Positions 5,812 through 6,970 of a stretch of DNA of 6,970 bases are shown piece after piece; position 1 is the first letter of the stretch, and each line of letters opens with the position of its first letter. The stretch spans positions 1 to 6,970 of the forward strand of contig CALCQB010000369.1 of the NCBI GenBank assembly GCA_937897535.1, in the 5' to 3' direction. The position numbers were made by a program, and so were the translations under genes. The notes below the pieces were generated by a model. That model was not told the DNA's origin. It saw nothing but the letters and a program-made list of their open reading frames with translations, and ran no database searches. The stretch comes from an uncultured Novosphingobium sp. (GTDB taxonomy: Bacteria; Pseudomonadota; Alphaproteobacteria; Sphingomonadales; Sphingomonadaceae).

Positions 5812-5840
5812 CCTTTAGGCAAGCACGGGGAAGGGGTCAA
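5812..5840 (-). promoter_or_regulatory. Candidate sigma-70 promoter for the tRNA-Glu pair
   Basis: On the minus strand TTGACC (5840-5835) is followed after exactly 17 bases by TAAAGG (5817-5812), then a GC-rich stretch (CGCGGGCC), which is the discriminator type seen at growth-rate and ppGpp-controlled stable-RNA promoters. The -10 hexamer is a poor match. The tRNA 5' end is 29 bases further on, leaving room for a short leader removed by RNase P. Confidence 0.4.
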
Positions 5841-5860
5841 GAGGGCAGGGCAAGATTGTT

Positions 5861-6607
5861 TCAATCGGCGAAGGCGGCATCGTCGACGTGGAGTTCGGCC
5901 TGCGGGCGGCTGGCCCAATCGTCGATCTTCGCGCGGCCTGCCAGCCACAGCTTGCGGTGGTGGGTGGCGTGCAGCAGCGCCTGACCCATTTCGGTGCTCG
6001 CCGCCCGAAAGGCGATGCCCTTGAAGCTCGCGCCATCGTCGCCGCGCACGATCAGGCGGACGTGATCGGTCCCGACCAGATCGGCCTTGACCATCCGGAC
6101 CGGACCGACCGCGACCCGCGGGCCGGGCCAGCCCATGCCATATGGCCCGGCGCTTTCCAGTTCCTCGACCAGCGCCGGGGTCAGCCCGCCCGGCGCGATG
6201 GCCAGATCGAGCAGCATTGCCTGGTTGGATATCGCGGCGGTGACGGTGCTGCCCAGCCGGTCGTCGAGCCATTCGCCCAGCGCGTAGAGCTTGCCGGCTT
6301 CCACCGTCAGCCCGGCGGCCATCGCGTGCCCGCCGCCGGCCAGCAGCAAGCCGTGCTCACGCGCGGCGATGATCGCGGCGCCGAGATCGACCCCGGCGAT
6401 CGAGCGGCCCGAACCCTTGCCGTTGCCAGCCTCGTCGGCGTCGAGCGCGATCACCAGCGCCGGCTTGCCGGTCTTTTCCTTGATCCGCCCGGCCACGATC
6501 CCGATCACCCCGGGGTGCCAGCCGCGCCCGGCCAGGGTCAGGACCGAGCGGTTGTGCTGGGCCGCAACCTGGGCTTCGGCAGCCTCCTGCACGGCGGCCT
6601 CGATGGC
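5861..6607 (-). CDS. recJ: Single-stranded-DNA exonuclease RecJ, C-terminal part only
   Basis: The 3' end of recJ, whose product degrades single-stranded DNA 5' to 3' in RecF-pathway recombination, mismatch repair and base excision repair. About 245 codons remain, beginning around IEAAVQEAAEAQ and ending in VDDAAFAD with TGA at 5863-5861. Present are the DHHA1 domain with GRGWHPGVIGIVAGRI, GKGSGRS and LAGGGHAMAAGLTV, then the OB-fold region (LDLAIAPGGLTPALVEELE ... GPYGMGWPGPRV ... LVGTDHVRLIVRG). The N-terminal DHH catalytic domain with its metal-binding Asp and His residues is missing: upstream of about 6590 the same open frame encodes a piece of pectate lyase. I read that as a false join, so the native gene is probably intact in the organism. 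Base composition matches dnaE2 and its neighbours. It is transcribed towards the tRNA-Glu genes. Confidence 0.9.
   Translation of the reverse strand, partial: AIEAAVQEAAEAQVAAQHNRSVLTLAGRGWHPGVIGIVAGRIKEKTGKPALVIALDADEAGNGKGSGRSIAGVDLGAAIIAAREHGLLLAGGGHAMAAGLTVEAGKLYALGEWLDDRLGSTVTAAISNQAMLLDLAIAPGGLTPALVEELESAGPYGMGWPGPRVAVGPVRMVKADLVGTDHVRLIVRGDDGASFKGIAFRAASTEMGQALLHATHHRKLWLAGRAKIDDWASRPQAELHVDDAAFAD
6587..6607. other. Chimeric junction between recJ and a pectate lyase gene
   Basis: The codons read AIEAAVQ on the minus strand. Both families plausibly contain this string at this place: RecJ before EAAEAQV, and PL10 pectate lyase after SPEIIR. That makes it a natural point for a microhomology-driven join. 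GC content and codon habit change across it. The exact crossover within these 21 bases cannot be placed. Confidence 0.75.
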
Positions 6608-6939
6608 GCGGATGATTTCGGGCGATGGCTCATCGATGCTCATCAAAAGGCGGGTGATGCCGACGGACTCGGAGCCGCTGAGGGAGGGGAGTTCGTAGGA
6701 GCGAGCGAGTGCGGGCTTGAAGTTGACTTCATCGTGCTGAGCGCACCAGACGGTGGGTTTGCCATCGATGATGATTTGGCAGCGGAGGATGCATTGGATG
6801 CCTTGATCGAAGGCGCTATGGGCCTTCTTGCGCTGTTGGTCGGTGAGGAATTGGTATTGAGGGTGCGTTTGAGGATCGGCGATCTCGCGAAGGAATTCGA
6901 GGAGTCGGACCATGGAGCCGTCGTTGTAGGTAATGTGGC
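6587..6939 (-). CDS. Family PL10 pectate lyase fragment, from a different genome
   Basis: About 117 codons from the C-terminal half of a polysaccharide lyase family 10 pectate lyase, a secreted enzyme that cleaves polygalacturonate by beta-elimination. Recognisable blocks are HITYNDGSMVRLLEFL, RRKAH-like helix residues (QQRKKAHSAFDQGIQCIL), the KPTVWCAQHDE motif, and RSYELPSLSGSESVGITRLL with the MSIDEPSPE that follows it. The frame is open from 6939; the ATG at 6913 is an internal Met, not a start, because conserved residues precede it. The end of the protein is missing, since the frame switches to recJ at about 6587-6607. GC is visibly lower than the rest, with codons such as TTT, ATT and AAA. 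It therefore comes from another, probably plant-polymer-degrading, organism in the same sample. Confidence 0.8.
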
Positions 6940-6970
6940 AGATCGGAAGAGCACACGTCTGAACTCCAGT
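6940..6970 (+). other. Illumina TruSeq adapter contamination
   Basis: The last 31 bases start AGATCGGAAGAGC and continue through GCACACGTCTGAACTCCAGT. This is the known TruSeq 3' adapter as read through in Read 1, cut off two bases before its usual ...CA. It is synthetic, and the contig should be trimmed here. Confidence 0.98.

Noticed and set aside
5739..6272. Minus-strand frame of 177 codons overlapping recJ and a tRNA
   Set aside because: It is out of frame with recJ, whose DHHA1 and OB motifs are clear, and it runs through the tRNA-Glu gene.
1..6970. CRISPR array, transposase, integrase, toxin-antitoxin or phage genes
   Set aside because: No regular short repeats and no recognisable protein of these classes were found on either strand. 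Although tRNA genes are common integration sites, no att duplication beyond the second full tRNA gene is seen.

Overview
The window looks like a metagenome-derived contig, mostly from a high-GC alphaproteobacterium. Sphingomonadales, perhaps Erythrobacteraceae or a relative, is my best guess. I base this on strong G/C at third codon positions, the style of the DnaE2, UdgX, RecJ and DUF2490 proteins, and a DUF2490 outer-membrane protein behind a PhoB-type box. The central part (about 549 to 6,590) is coherent. Both ends appear to be assembly mosaics, and the last 31 bases are Illumina TruSeq adapter, not biology.

Left end (1 to about 548). This is a patchwork of short gene pieces on alternating strands. 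On the minus strand there is a possible start of a gene (57 to 1), the C-terminus of an alpha/beta hydrolase (193 to 68), and a stretch resembling the C-terminus of a nitronate monooxygenase (about 330 to 194) in the same frame. On the plus strand there is a lower-GC membrane-protein fragment (about 375 to 540). None of these is a complete gene.

Centre. A UdgX-type uracil-DNA glycosylase (549-1193, +) lies three bases upstream of dnaE2 (1197-4769, +), the error-prone alpha subunit of the ImuA/ImuB/DnaE2 mutasome. The dnaE2 gene carries an in-frame insertion of about 189 bp (3762-3950), bounded by near-perfect inverted repeats of about 38 bp. It adds roughly 63 Arg- and Ser-rich residues in a loop between the fingers region and the helix-hairpin-helix region. 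Next comes a Pho-box-like site (4824-4841) and a DUF2490 outer-membrane beta-barrel gene (4890-5561, +). It converges on two tandem minus-strand tRNA-Glu genes, CTC (5644-5570) and TTC (5782-5708), which are identical except for the wobble base. A 14-bp hairpin that pairs best in the minus-strand transcript lies between them, and a plausible stable-RNA promoter lies upstream.

Right end. The minus-strand recJ C-terminus (6607-5861) is genuine and matches the main genome. At about 6587-6607 its reading frame runs without a stop into a lower-GC PL10 pectate lyase fragment (6939 to about 6587) from a different genomic context. The pectate lyase fragment then runs directly into adapter sequence (6940-6970).

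Taken together, UdgX and DnaE2 form a DNA-damage repair and mutagenesis pair, DUF2490 is a probable phosphate-responsive envelope protein, and the tRNA and recJ block is housekeeping. I see no CRISPR array, transposase or phage gene. The most biologically interesting item is the palindromic element inside dnaE2. The end fusions should not be read as new protein architectures.
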